Positions 1 to 6,039 of a stretch of DNA of 7,292 nucleotides are shown piece after piece (the first letter of the stretch is position 1; each line of letters starts with the position of its first letter). Both the position numbers and the translations under genes were made by a program. Where the stretch lies: NCBI GenBank assembly GCA_013375495.1, contig JABXKC010000068.1, positions 1 through 7,292 of the forward strand. Reading direction: 5' to 3'. Under the pieces are notes generated by a model. It did no database searches, was not told the origin of the DNA, and saw nothing but the letters and a program-made list of their open reading frames with translations. Origin of the DNA: Promethearchaeota archaeon. Lineage in GTDB: Archaea; Asgardarchaeota; Lokiarchaeia; Sigynarchaeales; SOKP01.

Positions 1-620
1 ATGGAATTGACGCAATTGCTGAAGCTAGCGGATTTGGAGTTAAAATCGTGAAACCAAGAGAGCAAGATGTCATTATAGAATTCTTTAAAAAAGCAGAAAA
101 ATCTGGATGCGTGGCGGTTGGAGTAGATATTGATGGATGTGGGTCTTATGCTATGTCTACGCATAACAAACCGGTTTATAAGAAAAATAGTCATGATCTG
201 AGGGAATTAGTGTCGTCGACAGAATTGCCAGTCATTGTAAAAGGAGTCATGAGTATAGAAGATTCTATTCTGGCAAAGGATGCGGGAGCAGCAGCCATAG
301 TTGTATCGAATCACGGGGGAAGGGTTTTAGATCATACTCCTGGAACTGCAGAAGTGCTTCCCGAAATAGTAGCTAAACTAAAGGGTAAAATTAGAATTAT
401 TGTCGATGGGGGTGTTCGAACTGGGTACGATGTTCTAAAAATGCTTGCTATTGGTGCAGAAGCGGTGTTAATTGGGAGAGATATCGTCAGGGCAGCTGTT
501 GGGGCGGGATTAGACGGTGTTCGGATTCAGATGGAATACTTGCAGAAAACTTTAGCGAAAGCGATGATAATGACTAATTGTAAAAATCTGAATGAAGTAG
601 AGTCTGAAATATTACTTTAA
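1..620 (+). CDS. FMN-dependent alpha-hydroxy-acid dehydrogenase/oxidase, C-terminal part (5' end cut by window)
   Basis: This is the C-terminal two thirds of a TIM-barrel flavoenzyme of the lactate/glycolate oxidase family (FMN_dh), which oxidises 2-hydroxy acids to 2-oxo acids. The open frame runs from the window edge (first whole codon at 3-5, reading GIDAIAEASGFGVKI), so the GTG at 48 is an internal valine and not a start. About 205 residues are visible; the short forms of the family have about 340, so roughly 130 are missing. Family hallmarks are VIVKG (lysine at 240-242, FMN contact), SNHGGR (catalytic histidine at 312-314, substrate-binding arginine at 321-323), DGGVR from 405 and LIGR near 468 (FMN phosphate binding). 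The GVDIDGCGS stretch resembles the bacterial and archaeal short forms rather than plant glycolate oxidase. The true substrate cannot be told. Its neighbour on the right is convergent. The family call is firm; the exact reaction is not. Confidence 0.92.
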   Translation, partial: GIDAIAEASGFGVKIVKPREQDVIIEFFKKAEKSGCVAVGVDIDGCGSYAMSTHNKPVYKKNSHDLRELVSSTELPVIVKGVMSIEDSILAKDAGAAAIVVSNHGGRVLDHTPGTAEVLPEIVAKLKGKIRIIVDGGVRTGYDVLKMLAIGAEAVLIGRDIVRAAVGAGLDGVRIQMEYLQKTLAKAMIMTNCKNLNEVESEILL

Positions 621-687
621 AAAAATCTGGTTGTATAGTAAAATATCTTATAATATGAAATATTTTTAATTAAAACAGAAAATTCTC

Positions 688-714
688 TTTTTTGTATAGT
701 TTCCCATATTTTTT
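688..714 (+). terminator. oligo-T tracts downstream of the FMN enzyme
   Basis: Two runs of six T (688-693 and 709-714) lie 68-94 nt after the stop codon of the plus-strand gene. No GC-rich hairpin precedes them; a weak TTTCC/GGAAA pair spans the second run instead of preceding it. Bare oligo-T runs are typical archaeal termination signals. In such AT-rich DNA they may also be chance, so the call is tentative. Confidence 0.35.
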
Positions 715-833
715 GTGGAAATGTTTATTTTTCTACTCTACTTCATGTTAGTATAAGGATTTAATCATCAAATAATGAATCTAAATCATGAAAGCGGCAC
801 AGTATTAAGAAAAATGCTTAAAGAAATATAAAA

Positions 834-855
834 TTTTTTTTTACCCCAAAAAAAA
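834..855. terminator. back-to-back oligo-T terminator between convergent genes
   Basis: A run of nine T (834-842), a five-base spacer ACCCC, and a run of eight A (848-855, so eight T on the minus strand) form a symmetrical element. It would supply a T-tract to transcripts from both sides. The minus-strand run begins six bases after the stop codon of the lipocalin-like gene, a natural place for archaeal factor-independent termination. On the plus strand it is a far backstop, 214 nt after the stop. The T and A runs could also pair as a weak stem. Confidence 0.5.
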
Positions 856-861
856 TTAGAT

Positions 862-2304
862 TTAAAAAAGAAAACTTAATCCCCAAGCACTTAACAAAAT
901 GATAAATACTATAATGGAAAAGAATCCAACCACTAACAATCTCCCCCTTTTCTTACTGCGCGAATTGAATAATTTTACCTTAGATTTATCAATTCCTAGA
1001 TTTTTTAACACATTTTCCGTGAATTTAGTGTCCCATCCGCAATTCTCCAAATTTCCAATACCAATTTGTTTTCCTGAGCGATCTGTAACTATTGCTCCTC
1101 CTTCATAAGCGTACCCTCCACCGGCCCATTCCATCCGTTGGTCTTGCGTTAAAGGAGAAATAAAAAAATCGCCTACGGGTGTATTGATAAACTCAAACTT
1201 TGTTGGATATTTTGAACCATCTAAATGAGTATATTCCAAAATTCTCAATTGTAATTCTGGTATTGATTCTTGTTTACCCTCTGGACTTAAATATTGAGAA
1301 AGTTGCTTTTTAGGATTAAAGAATTTGTTTTGAGGAAGTTCTTTAACACCAGCAAATACGGTAGTTATAAATGATCCATCATCGAAATGAAAACCAAACC
1401 AACTTTCATAACCGTATAAACCAAAACCAGCATCTAAAAATCTAAACTTTGCACCGAGAGCGTATAGAAAATCACAAATATTTTGAACTTTTTTGGTAAG
1501 TGGTCTTCCTATAGTTCCCCATTCATGGTCTACACCAAAACTTCCCTCTAAAACAACGTAATCCTCGTCTTTATATTTAAGTGTTCCAGATGTATGAAAA
1601 TATGGTGCGGTATAATATCCATAAGCAATGCCGTTTTCAGTATCTCCCATATAACCAGTACCTGAATGAAGTAGAATTGGATCTTTTTTTATTAATTTGA
1701 AATCTATTGCGATTCCTTTTTGTTCGTCTTTTCCAATAACTCGAAGCGTTTCGAAATAATTTTCATCGTCTTGGAGTGATACTAGTTCAAGGTTATGCGT
1801 TTTAATAATGAACTTCTTATTTTCGGGATCGGGGAGTTTAAGTGTATTATTATAATTCCATACGGCAGCTGGTTTTGATTGTATATGAGTCTTGTCTTTA
1901 GAAACAAGCGAAAAATGAGTTTCAAGAATCATTTTTTGATTTCCGGGTTCAATCCTGCGGAAAAAAAAGCAAAATATACAGCTAAAATAAATCGGTTCTC
2001 CCACATGATCACCAATCGAATCTGTCTGTGAACATTTAAGATATCCTCCTCCCATATACCATTCCAAAGCCAAATTTTCATGGGTATAATGATCTTTTGG
2101 AAATTTTAGAGGAATTTCTTCTGTTATTCTTCCAAGTCCGTCGGCACTAGTCTTTCCTATTGGTCCCGTTCCGATTAAACAGTTAACTGAAATCGCCTGT
2201 TCTGGGGTAATATCCTCTGGAATTGCATTGAGAAGGATTTCTCTCCGTTCTCCATCCATTAACTTCTCGACACGAGATTTCATAATATCAGATAATTTGC
2301 TCAT
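862..2304 (-). CDS. AttH/CrtC-type lipocalin-like protein with C-terminal membrane anchor
   Basis: A 480-residue protein. Parts resemble the AttH/CrtC lipocalin-like fold (carotenoid 1,2-hydratase relatives, PF07143 type). The entry strand is HENLALEWYMGGGYLK (about residues 75-90), where the family has a tryptophan-rich strand followed by an aromatic strand (here IYFSCIFCFFFRR, 105-117). A central EGSFGVDHEWG (253-263) matches the family's W-M-D-x-E-W-G-like strand. A late YEGGAIVTDRSGKQIGIGNLE (400-420) matches the closing Y-W-E-G...G-x-G-x-L-E strands. There is no signal peptide. Residues about 456-480 form one hydrophobic helix after a basic SRSKKRGR stretch, ending only a few residues before the stop, so the large domain should face the cytoplasm as a tail-anchored protein. 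I chose ATG at 2304 over the GTG at 2313 because neither has a Shine-Dalgarno and the GTG adds only MLN. Family function outside carotenoid hydration is poorly known. No carotenoid gene lies nearby, so I do not name a reaction. Confidence 0.72.
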   Translation of the reverse strand: MSKLSDIMKSRVEKLMDGERREILLNAIPEDITPEQAISVNCLIGTGPIGKTSADGLGRITEEIPLKFPKDHYTHENLALEWYMGGGYLKCSQTDSIGDHVGEPIYFSCIFCFFFRRIEPGNQKMILETHFSLVSKDKTHIQSKPAAVWNYNNTLKLPDPENKKFIIKTHNLELVSLQDDENYFETLRVIGKDEQKGIAIDFKLIKKDPILLHSGTGYMGDTENGIAYGYYTAPYFHTSGTLKYKDEDYVVLEGSFGVDHEWGTIGRPLTKKVQNICDFLYALGAKFRFLDAGFGLYGYESWFGFHFDDGSFITTVFAGVKELPQNKFFNPKKQLSQYLSPEGKQESIPELQLRILEYTHLDGSKYPTKFEFINTPVGDFFISPLTQDQRMEWAGGGYAYEGGAIVTDRSGKQIGIGNLENCGWDTKFTENVLKNLGIDKSKVKLFNSRSKKRGRLLVVGFFSIIVFIILLSAWGLSFLF

Positions 2305-2366
2305 ATTCAACACTATAAGATTAATTTCTTTCTTAATATTATTGATTTCAATTTTAATTAATAATT

Positions 2367-2384
2367 AAAAAAGATTAAAAAAAA
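2367..2384 (-). terminator. double oligo-T tract after the seven-helix gene
   Basis: On the minus strand, runs of eight T (2377-2384) and six T (2367-2372) follow the stop codon of the seven-helix gene by three bases. No hairpin is present. This suggests that the membrane-protein transcript ends here and that the lipocalin-like gene, starting 63 nt further on, has its own promoter, although I cannot pick out a convincing TATA box for it. Confidence 0.45.
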
Positions 2385-2387
2385 TAA

Positions 2388-3077
2388 TTATTCTTTCTTT
2401 TTGAAAAAACGACTATAGGATGTGTATTCCCACAACATGTAAATAACTGTTCCTATTATCATAAGCATGCCAAGCATTGGGGCTAATTCTCCAAAGAAGA
2501 GCACTGGGGTGTAGAAAAAGAACGATATAAAGATGTAGATCCCAATTCTAATGAGTTGTTTGTCACCAGCCGCTTTCGCGTCTCGAAATATTAATAATGA
2601 TAGCGCGATCCCTTGTATTACCCAAGGAATGTTTCGGATTACTTGCCATTCGTAAGGAGCCGTTTGAGCTGTCCATTGATTTTGAGGAAATACAAAAATA
2701 ATCAAACCAACTATTCCTACACCAATCAACGCTTTAAATAGTAAGCTATTCTGATGGTCAAAATGTACTCTCCAAGCATCTGTGAAAAACATAAAGACAA
2801 AGATTAAACCAACCATTTCAAAGAGAGTCCCGATTCCTAAAACGATATAATTCAATTCCAAATCTCCAGAGAAAATAGCGATTAACCGAGCACCAACATG
2901 CCCTAAATCACCTATAAATAGCGACAAAAATGCCAATCGTATTTTTTTTGCGGTAGCAACTTCTTTTTCAGAAACTTTACTCATGTTTTTAGACATGAGA
3001 ATGACAATTACACAAATGTAAATTAAATAGATTACATTGAATGTCGTTTCCATCATAATTTGAGGTTCTAGTGCCAT
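2388..3077 (-). CDS. seven-helix integral membrane protein of unknown function
   Basis: I do not recognise this 229-residue protein. Hydrophobicity gives seven probable helices at about 12-28, 47-69, 76-98, 113-130, 148-164, 176-195 and 198-216. The loop after helix 1 is rich in lysine (KNMSKVSEKEVATAKK) and the tail is RFFKKKE, which puts the N-terminus outside and the C-terminus inside. Helix 2 carries charged and polar residues in the pattern GDLGHVGAR (56-64), with D57, H60 and R64 spaced along one side; helix 3 has E87 and the loop before helix 7 has E197. Such buried polar residues suggest a bound ligand, ion path or cofactor. It is not a rhodopsin, because helix 7 has no lysine for retinal. 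The start is ATG at 3077, 47 nt behind the HypD-like gene on the same strand. Co-transcription is possible, but a TATA-like box in the gap allows an independent, nearly leaderless transcript. Confidence 0.8.
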   Translation of the reverse strand: MALEPQIMMETTFNVIYLIYICVIVILMSKNMSKVSEKEVATAKKIRLAFLSLFIGDLGHVGARLIAIFSGDLELNYIVLGIGTLFEMVGLIFVFMFFTDAWRVHFDHQNSLLFKALIGVGIVGLIIFVFPQNQWTAQTAPYEWQVIRNIPWVIQGIALSLLIFRDAKAAGDKQLIRIGIYIFISFFFYTPVLFFGELAPMLGMLMIIGTVIYMLWEYTSYSRFFKKKE

Positions 3078-3101
3078 AAATCGGAAAATGATTTTTACAA
3101 C

Positions 3102-3110
3102 AAATATATT
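3102..3110 (-). promoter_or_regulatory. TATA-like box before the seven-helix gene
   Basis: On the minus strand the gap reads AATATATTT, centred 29 bases before the ATG at 3077. If this is an archaeal TATA box (usually about 26 bases before the transcript start), the mRNA would be leaderless or nearly so, which matches the lack of a Shine-Dalgarno. The overlapping TATATTTG also fits the Bacteroidota -7 consensus, so this site alone does not settle the lineage. Tentative, given the AT richness. Confidence 0.35.
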
Positions 3111-3124
3111 TCTAAAATCAGAAA

Positions 3125-5485
3125 TTATATCGAAAAATGTTCAGTCCTTTTAATAATCTCGTTTTGCAAATCCATTCCTAAGTTTACATAATAATCGCTG
3201 TAACCAGCAACACGAACAATTAGATTATGATATCGCACGGGATCATTTTGGGCAGCGCGTAAGGTATTTGCAGAAACTACGTTAAATTGAATGTGATGAC
3301 CACCCATTTTAAAATATGAGCGTATTAGATGAGCTACGTTGTTAATGCCTGATTCGCTTGAAAAGAATTTTGGCGAGAATTTTTGATTTAATAAAGTCCC
3401 CCCAGTTCGAAGATGGTCAATTTTTCCAGCGGATTTTATTACCGAAGTCGGACCATTAATATCCATCCCTTGTACAGGCGAGATTCCTTCAGATAAGGGC
3501 GTAAATGCTTTTCTACCGTCTGGTGTGGCGCCAGTTACTTTTCCAAAATAGATGTGGACAGTTGTAGGAAGCAGGTTTATTCTGTGAACTCCTCCTCTAG
3601 TGTTTGGACGTCCATCAATGGCACTATATACAATCTCGAAAATTTGTTGGGTAATAGAGTCTGCGTAATCTTTATCATTCCCGTATTTAGGAGTTTTTGA
3701 TACCAATTTTTGTCTTAGTTCCTCAAAATTCTCGAAGTCATTCTTAATTGCATTGAGCATCTGCGCCATGGTAGTAATATTATTGTCATAGATATTGTAT
3801 TTTAATGAGGCCAAGCAATCAGTTATACTTCCCATGCCCACTATCTGAATGTAGGACGTATTGTATTTTGCTCCACCGTCATTATAATCTTTTCCATTTT
3901 CGATGCAATCGTCAATAATGATTGATAAAAACGGAGAAGGATTTTGAGCCCAAATCCGCTCTATTATTAAATTACCTTTTATTTTAATATCAGTAAAATG
4001 CTTTATTTGTTTTGAGTACGCTGTTAATAACTCCTCAAAGCTGGTAAATGTAGTAGGGTCTCCCGTTCTTATCCCTACTTGTTTATCTGTTAAAGGATCG
4101 TATCCGTTATGTAAAGTAACTTCGAAAATTTTCACAAGATTAAAATAACCCGTTAAAATGTATGCTTCTTTACCAAAAGCTCCTGTTTCAACGCACCCAC
4201 TCGCACCCCCATTTCGAGCATCTACTAATGATTTTCCTTGACGCGTAAGTTCTTGGACGATGATATCTGCATTAAAGACCGATGGTTGACCAAAACCCGT
4301 TTTTATTATTTTAAGTGCTCTTCTAATGAATTCATCTGGTGTTTTTTCACTTATTTGAATGTTACTACTAGGTTGTAGTATTCTCATCTCTTCAATTACA
4401 TCAAGAAGTATATAAGATAGTTCATTTACTCCATTAGAACCGTCTTCTTTTAATCCTCCAAGATTGATGTTGCAAAAATCTGTGTAAGTGCCACTTTCTT
4501 CAGCGGTTACACCAACTTTTGGAGGTGCCGGTTGATTGTTAAACTTTATCCAGAACGCTTGGAGTAGTTCGACCGCACTTTCTTTAGTTAAAATACCTTC
4601 AGAAATGTCTTTCATGTAGAAAGGGTATAGATGCTGATCAAGGCGTCCGGGATTAAAGGCATCCCAAGTATTATATTCCGTAATAACTCCTAAATGAATA
4701 AACCAGTAATGCTGTAACGCCTCCCAAAATGTCCTTGGAGCGTTAGCTGGAACATGAGAGCAAATTTCGGCTATTTTTTCAAATTCAATTTTTCTAATTG
4801 GATTAGTTTCTTTTTCAGCTAACCTTAAAGCCTTTTCAGAATGTCTTTCAGCATAGGCAATTAAACTATCAGCAGCAATATCCATGGCTTTTAATTGTTC
4901 TCTCTTAGCAAAAGCGTCAGGATCGTTGAAAAAATCCAGATTTTCAATAGATTTTTGTATTTGTTTTTTAAAGTCTAAAAAACCCATTTTCCAGATATTT
5001 TTACCCGCTACTGTGTGTCCAGGAGCACGTTGTTCCATGAACTCGGTAAATATTCCCGCTGAATATGCATCTATCCATTCTTGATCGACTTGGGAAAAGA
5101 TTTTTTCTCGAATTGTTTTTCCTTTCCAAAAAGGAATGACAACATCCTTAGATTGTTGCCACACATCGTTGTGTACTTTAAACGAGATTTTCTCTCGAGA
5201 ATCTAAAATTTTTAAATCATTTAAGGAATGACAACATACCTCGGGATAAGAGGGAGTAGCTTTTGGTTCTGGACCTCGTTCTCCAACTATTAGTTCATCT
5301 TCATTAAAACAAATCTCTTTATTTTTGAGTAGATACTCGAAAGCTTTAGCTCTAGAGACGGGTGCTGAATGTATTTGAGATGCTCCTTTCTTGTAAAACT
5401 CTGTTACTAATAAAGCACGCTCCAATGAAAGATACGGTATTGCTGAGCGACTCTGGTTTCGCAATTTCTTGATTCGTTCATTCAT
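3125..5485 (-). CDS. hypD: glycyl radical enzyme, probable trans-4-hydroxy-L-proline dehydratase (HypD)
   Basis: A 786-residue oxygen-sensitive glycyl radical enzyme. Its PFL-like domain holds the thiyl cysteine in GCVETGAFG (C431, E433) and the C-terminal glycyl loop is RVAGYSDYYV (G761). HypD abstracts a hydrogen from trans-4-hydroxy-L-proline and eliminates water, giving 1-pyrroline-5-carboxylate. As I recall the Clostridioides difficile enzyme (789 residues), its site uses F152, H160, D278, S334, D339, F340, C434, E436, Y450 and G765. Here F149, H157, D275, S331, D336, F337, C431, E433 and Y447 all sit at a constant shift of -3, and G761 at -4. That supports HypD over pyruvate formate-lyase (paired cysteines), choline lyase, glycerol dehydratase and arylacetate decarboxylases. 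Dehydratases of N-methyl-hydroxyproline remain possible. I chose ATG at 5485 because GAAGG lies 8 bases upstream; a TTG at 5500 would add five residues. No radical-SAM activase or P5C reductase is adjacent, so activation must come from elsewhere. The seven-helix gene follows after 47 nt. Confidence 0.85.
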   Translation of the reverse strand: MNERIKKLRNQSRSAIPYLSLERALLVTEFYKKGASQIHSAPVSRAKAFEYLLKNKEICFNEDELIVGERGPEPKATPSYPEVCCHSLNDLKILDSREKISFKVHNDVWQQSKDVVIPFWKGKTIREKIFSQVDQEWIDAYSAGIFTEFMEQRAPGHTVAGKNIWKMGFLDFKKQIQKSIENLDFFNDPDAFAKREQLKAMDIAADSLIAYAERHSEKALRLAEKETNPIRKIEFEKIAEICSHVPANAPRTFWEALQHYWFIHLGVITEYNTWDAFNPGRLDQHLYPFYMKDISEGILTKESAVELLQAFWIKFNNQPAPPKVGVTAEESGTYTDFCNINLGGLKEDGSNGVNELSYILLDVIEEMRILQPSSNIQISEKTPDEFIRRALKIIKTGFGQPSVFNADIIVQELTRQGKSLVDARNGGASGCVETGAFGKEAYILTGYFNLVKIFEVTLHNGYDPLTDKQVGIRTGDPTTFTSFEELLTAYSKQIKHFTDIKIKGNLIIERIWAQNPSPFLSIIIDDCIENGKDYNDGGAKYNTSYIQIVGMGSITDCLASLKYNIYDNNITTMAQMLNAIKNDFENFEELRQKLVSKTPKYGNDKDYADSITQQIFEIVYSAIDGRPNTRGGVHRINLLPTTVHIYFGKVTGATPDGRKAFTPLSEGISPVQGMDINGPTSVIKSAGKIDHLRTGGTLLNQKFSPKFFSSESGINNVAHLIRSYFKMGGHHIQFNVVSANTLRAAQNDPVRYHNLIVRVAGYSDYYVNLGMDLQNEIIKRTEHFSI

Positions 5486-5493
5486 TTTAGATG

Positions 5494-5498
5494 CCTTC
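5494..5498 (-). promoter_or_regulatory. weak Shine-Dalgarno that decides the hypD start
   Basis: On the minus strand GAAGG stands eight bases before ATG 5485. It is the only reasonable ribosome-binding match seen before any start in the window. It would lie inside the coding region if the TTG at 5500 were used, which argues for the ATG. Confidence 0.45.
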
Positions 5499-5556
5499 AA
5501 ACAATTTATACTTTATTGATAGCGATGTTTTTACACATATCTGATTAAAAATCTCT

Positions 5557-5564
5557 AATATAAA
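5557..5564 (-). promoter_or_regulatory. TATA-like box of the hypD promoter
   Basis: The minus strand reads TTTATATT, one base off the archaeal consensus TTTATATA. A start about 26 bases on would give a leader near 49 nt carrying the GAAGG site, which fits the one gene here that seems to use a Shine-Dalgarno. The inverted repeat at 5563-5577 touches its upstream edge, where a transcription factor B site or an operator would lie. Confidence 0.45.
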
Positions 5565-5577
5565 TACTATAAGTATT
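5563..5577. repeat. perfect inverted repeat abutting the hypD TATA box
   Basis: AATACT (5563-5568), spacer ATA, then AGTATT (5572-5577): six-base arms with a three-base gap. It overlaps the upstream edge of the TATA-like box by two bases. This size and place suit a dimeric regulator that competes with or helps the basal factors, though short dyads are common in AT-rich DNA. Confidence 0.4.
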
Positions 5578-5607
5578 AGTTTAAAAATTATATTTTTATT
5601 AAACTAA
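5576..5607. repeat. nine-base inverted repeat with nested dyad, upstream of hypD
   Basis: The arms TTAGTTTAA (5576-5584) and TTAAACTAA (5599-5607) are perfect complements around a 14-base centre. A second dyad lies within and across it: TAAAAAT (5582-5588) and ATTTTTA (5592-5598) with a three-base gap. Its centre is about 20 bases, two helical turns, from the neighbouring dyad at 5563-5577. The array sits just upstream of the likely TATA box, the usual place for an activator site. The protein that would bind is not encoded in the window. Confidence 0.45.
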
Positions 5608-5757
5608 AGTTGAAGACTGAAAAACATGCAGAATTCATTAACAAACTCTTTGATATTTTAAGTAAAGAACCATAGTGTCAAATCGTTATAAGTATAGAAG
5701 TATGTAAATGTAAATACCAGTAAAAATAAGAGCTTACCGGTTAAATTCAGTGTAATC

Positions 5758-5765
5758 TTTATATA
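5758..5765 (+). promoter_or_regulatory. TATA box of the small membrane protein gene
   Basis: TTTATATA is an exact match to the archaeal TATA consensus, 50 bases before the ATG at 5816. Initiation about 26 bases on would give a leader near 27 nt, which is A-rich and without a Shine-Dalgarno. A second TATA-like run (5786-5797) would instead give a nearly leaderless transcript. Confidence 0.5.
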
Positions 5766-5815
5766 CAATTAAAACAAATCATGATAAAAATATATATCAA
5801 AAAAAAAGTAAAAAA

Positions 5816-6028
5816 ATGATACGGAAAAATAAAATTATAATTTTACTAATCTTAGGGATTCCATGTGGAATTTTTGGATTATATTTTACTGCGTTAATGG
5901 TCCATGACACCTATTTACCAGGCGCCATTGTGTGGTTAGGACCTTTAATAGGTTTTTTTGTTCCTACAGGAATTTATTTGGTGATATTAGTTATAGTCGA
6001 TGAATTTAGAGATATAATGGGAAAATGA
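5816..6028 (+). CDS. small two-helix membrane protein, unknown function
   Basis: A 70-residue protein that I do not recognise. After a basic start (MIRKNK) it has two hydrophobic helices, about 6-28 and 38-60, joined by a short loop VHDTYLPGAIV, and ends in a charged tail DEFRDIMGK. Both ends should face the cytoplasm, with the loop outside. The glycine- and proline-rich helices (GIPCGIFG, GPLIGFFVPTG) may pack tightly or oligomerise. Support for a real gene: ATG start, membrane-like composition throughout, a good upstream TATA box and no competing frame. It converges on the flavoprotein gene with only 11 bases between the stop codons. No neighbour hints at its role. Confidence 0.65.
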   Translation: MIRKNKIIILLILGIPCGIFGLYFTALMVHDTYLPGAIVWLGPLIGFFVPTGIYLVILVIVDEFRDIMGK

Positions 6029-6035
6029 AAAAAAA
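6028..6035 (-). terminator. oligo-T tract after the flavoprotein gene
   Basis: A run of eight T on the minus strand begins four bases after the flavoprotein's stop codon and touches the TGA stop of the convergent small membrane protein gene. No hairpin precedes it. It fits an archaeal-type terminator for the flavoprotein transcript. Confidence 0.45.
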
Positions 6036-6039
6036 GACA

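Larger units (their letters stand above)
5486..5815. other. divergent intergenic region, no gene seen
   Basis: This 330-nt stretch separates the hypD-like gene (leftward) from the small membrane protein (rightward). I see no open frame of note, no tRNA cloverleaf and no riboswitch-like conserved core. It holds a probable promoter for each direction, two clustered inverted repeats on the hypD side (5563-5607) and an imperfect one near the middle (ACCAGTAA at 5716-5723 with TTACCGGT at 5734-5741, one mismatch, ten-base loop). The centre (about 5610-5710) shows nothing I can name. Confidence 0.7.

Noticed and set aside
48..50. GTG as start of the FMN enzyme
   Set aside because: The frame continues to the window edge with family-like sequence (GIDAIAEASGFGVKI), so this codon is internal.
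631..700. Nine-base direct repeat TTGTATAGT at 631-639 and 692-700
   Set aside because: Only two copies in AT-rich DNA, with no symmetry or link to a promoter; probably chance.
775..831. 18-codon frame MNLNHESGTVLRKMLKEI in the convergent gap
   Set aside because: It is too short, has no well-placed ribosome-binding site and no recognisable similarity; chance is likely.
899..1108. Open frame of 69 codons on the plus strand
   Set aside because: It lies antisense inside the lipocalin-like gene, and its product has no domain-like features.
2388..3077. Microbial rhodopsin or heliorhodopsin
   Set aside because: Seven helices fit, but helix 7 has no lysine to bind retinal.
4884..5084. Open frame of 66 codons on the plus strand
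   Set aside because: It is antisense within the well-supported glycyl radical enzyme and looks like a shadow frame.
3125..5485. Pyruvate formate-lyase, choline lyase or arylacetate decarboxylase
   Set aside because: There is a single thiyl cysteine in GCVE rather than the PFL double cysteine, and the HypD active-site set matches at a constant offset, which the other families would not be expected to do.
5498..5500. TTG as start of the glycyl radical enzyme
   Set aside because: The ATG at 5485 has GAAGG at good spacing, whereas the TTG has no such site and would place that element inside the gene.
5610..5760. tRNA or other structured RNA in the divergent gap
   Set aside because: The ACCAGTAA/TTACCGGT pair is isolated; no cloverleaf, T-loop or conserved core surrounds it.
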